The notes under the pieces were generated by a model that did no database searches, was not told where the DNA came from, and saw only the letters and a program-made list of their open reading frames with translations. From contig JAHBMJ010001739.1 of NCBI GenBank assembly GCA_018398765.1, positions 1 through 25,000 of the forward strand: a stretch of 25,000 nt of DNA, read 5' to 3'. This DNA comes from Chromera velia (taxonomy: Eukaryota > Sar > Chromeraceae). A program made the position numbers and the translations under genes. This document shows positions 24,740 to 25,000 of this stretch, one piece after another; the stretch's first letter is position 1, and each line of letters opens with the position of its first letter.

Positions 24740-25000
24740 GTGAGGAAGTTAGAAGTGTGCATGCGTGTTGTTTTTCTTTCCGTGCGAAAAGTCAGTCGTA
24801 TAAAACCGTGCGAGCAAACACGTGAATGATTTTCTGCTGTAATAAAAAAGCTTTCTGCTTTGAGCAACTGTATTGAGCCTCGTGTGAAAAAGGGGGGATT
24901 CACGTTAAGACAGACATTTGCTGCTAGACCTCACTCAGATTCTGTCGTTCTCTGTTGTCCGAAGGAAGCCAGAGTAGACTCAACTTTCTTTTTCATCAAG
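24740..25000 (+). other. Start of fusion-gene intron 7, runs to window edge
   Basis: The donor GTGAGG follows the glutamine that ends LTILLQ. I see no acceptor leading into the expected rest of the dioxygenase fold (beta strands with the second iron His and the 2-oxoglutarate Arg) before base 25000. Those exons should lie to the right. Confidence 0.6.

Overview
This is a nuclear segment from a eukaryote, most likely a protist. The coding genes are broken into many small exons by introns of about 100-570 bases, and the intergenic DNA is long, rich in simple repeats and mosaic in base composition. Intronic and intergenic DNA carries many TGCATGCA palindromes. That motif is common in apicomplexans and their relatives, so an alveolate such as a chromerid or coccidian relative is my best guess, held loosely; no rRNA or organellar marker is present to test it.

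Layout. (1) 1-2389, + strand: the 3' end of a large protein gene, open to the left edge, low-complexity and unrecognised. (2) 2390-4100: a G-rich 3' flank followed by an AT-rich island. (3) 4100-6160: a mixed region with a weakly supported minus-strand set of small exons (5183-5990). (4) 6160-11390: mostly non-coding, AT-rich mosaic DNA with short repeats and one short unrecognised ORF (10398-10610). (5) 11393-19633, minus strand: a complete 16-exon gene for UPF1, the RNA helicase of nonsense-mediated decay. I reconstructed it exon by exon; the 16 exons sum to 3594 nt, an intact frame of 1197 residues. (6) 19634-21223: the divergent intergenic region. (7) 21224-24739 and beyond, + strand: a gene whose first seven exons encode two successive domains resembling the catalytic half of KptA/Tpt1 RNA 2'-phosphotransferase, joined in frame to the N-terminal part and HxD motif of a 2-oxoglutarate/Fe(II) dioxygenase. 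It runs off the right edge.

The main discovery candidate is the KptA/Tpt1-like x2 plus 2OG-oxygenase fusion. The frame stays open through the join whether or not the 180-nt intron there is removed. The second notable signal is the splice code. All 23 donors I placed in the three supported genes fit GTNNG, with no purine preference at +3. Five of them sit at the edge of a GTNN tetranucleotide repeat, and 18 of 22 acceptors end in TGCAG.

UPF1 (mRNA surveillance) and the fusion gene (possible RNA end or junction processing plus oxidation) are head to head about 1.6 kb apart. Shared regulation is possible but not shown.
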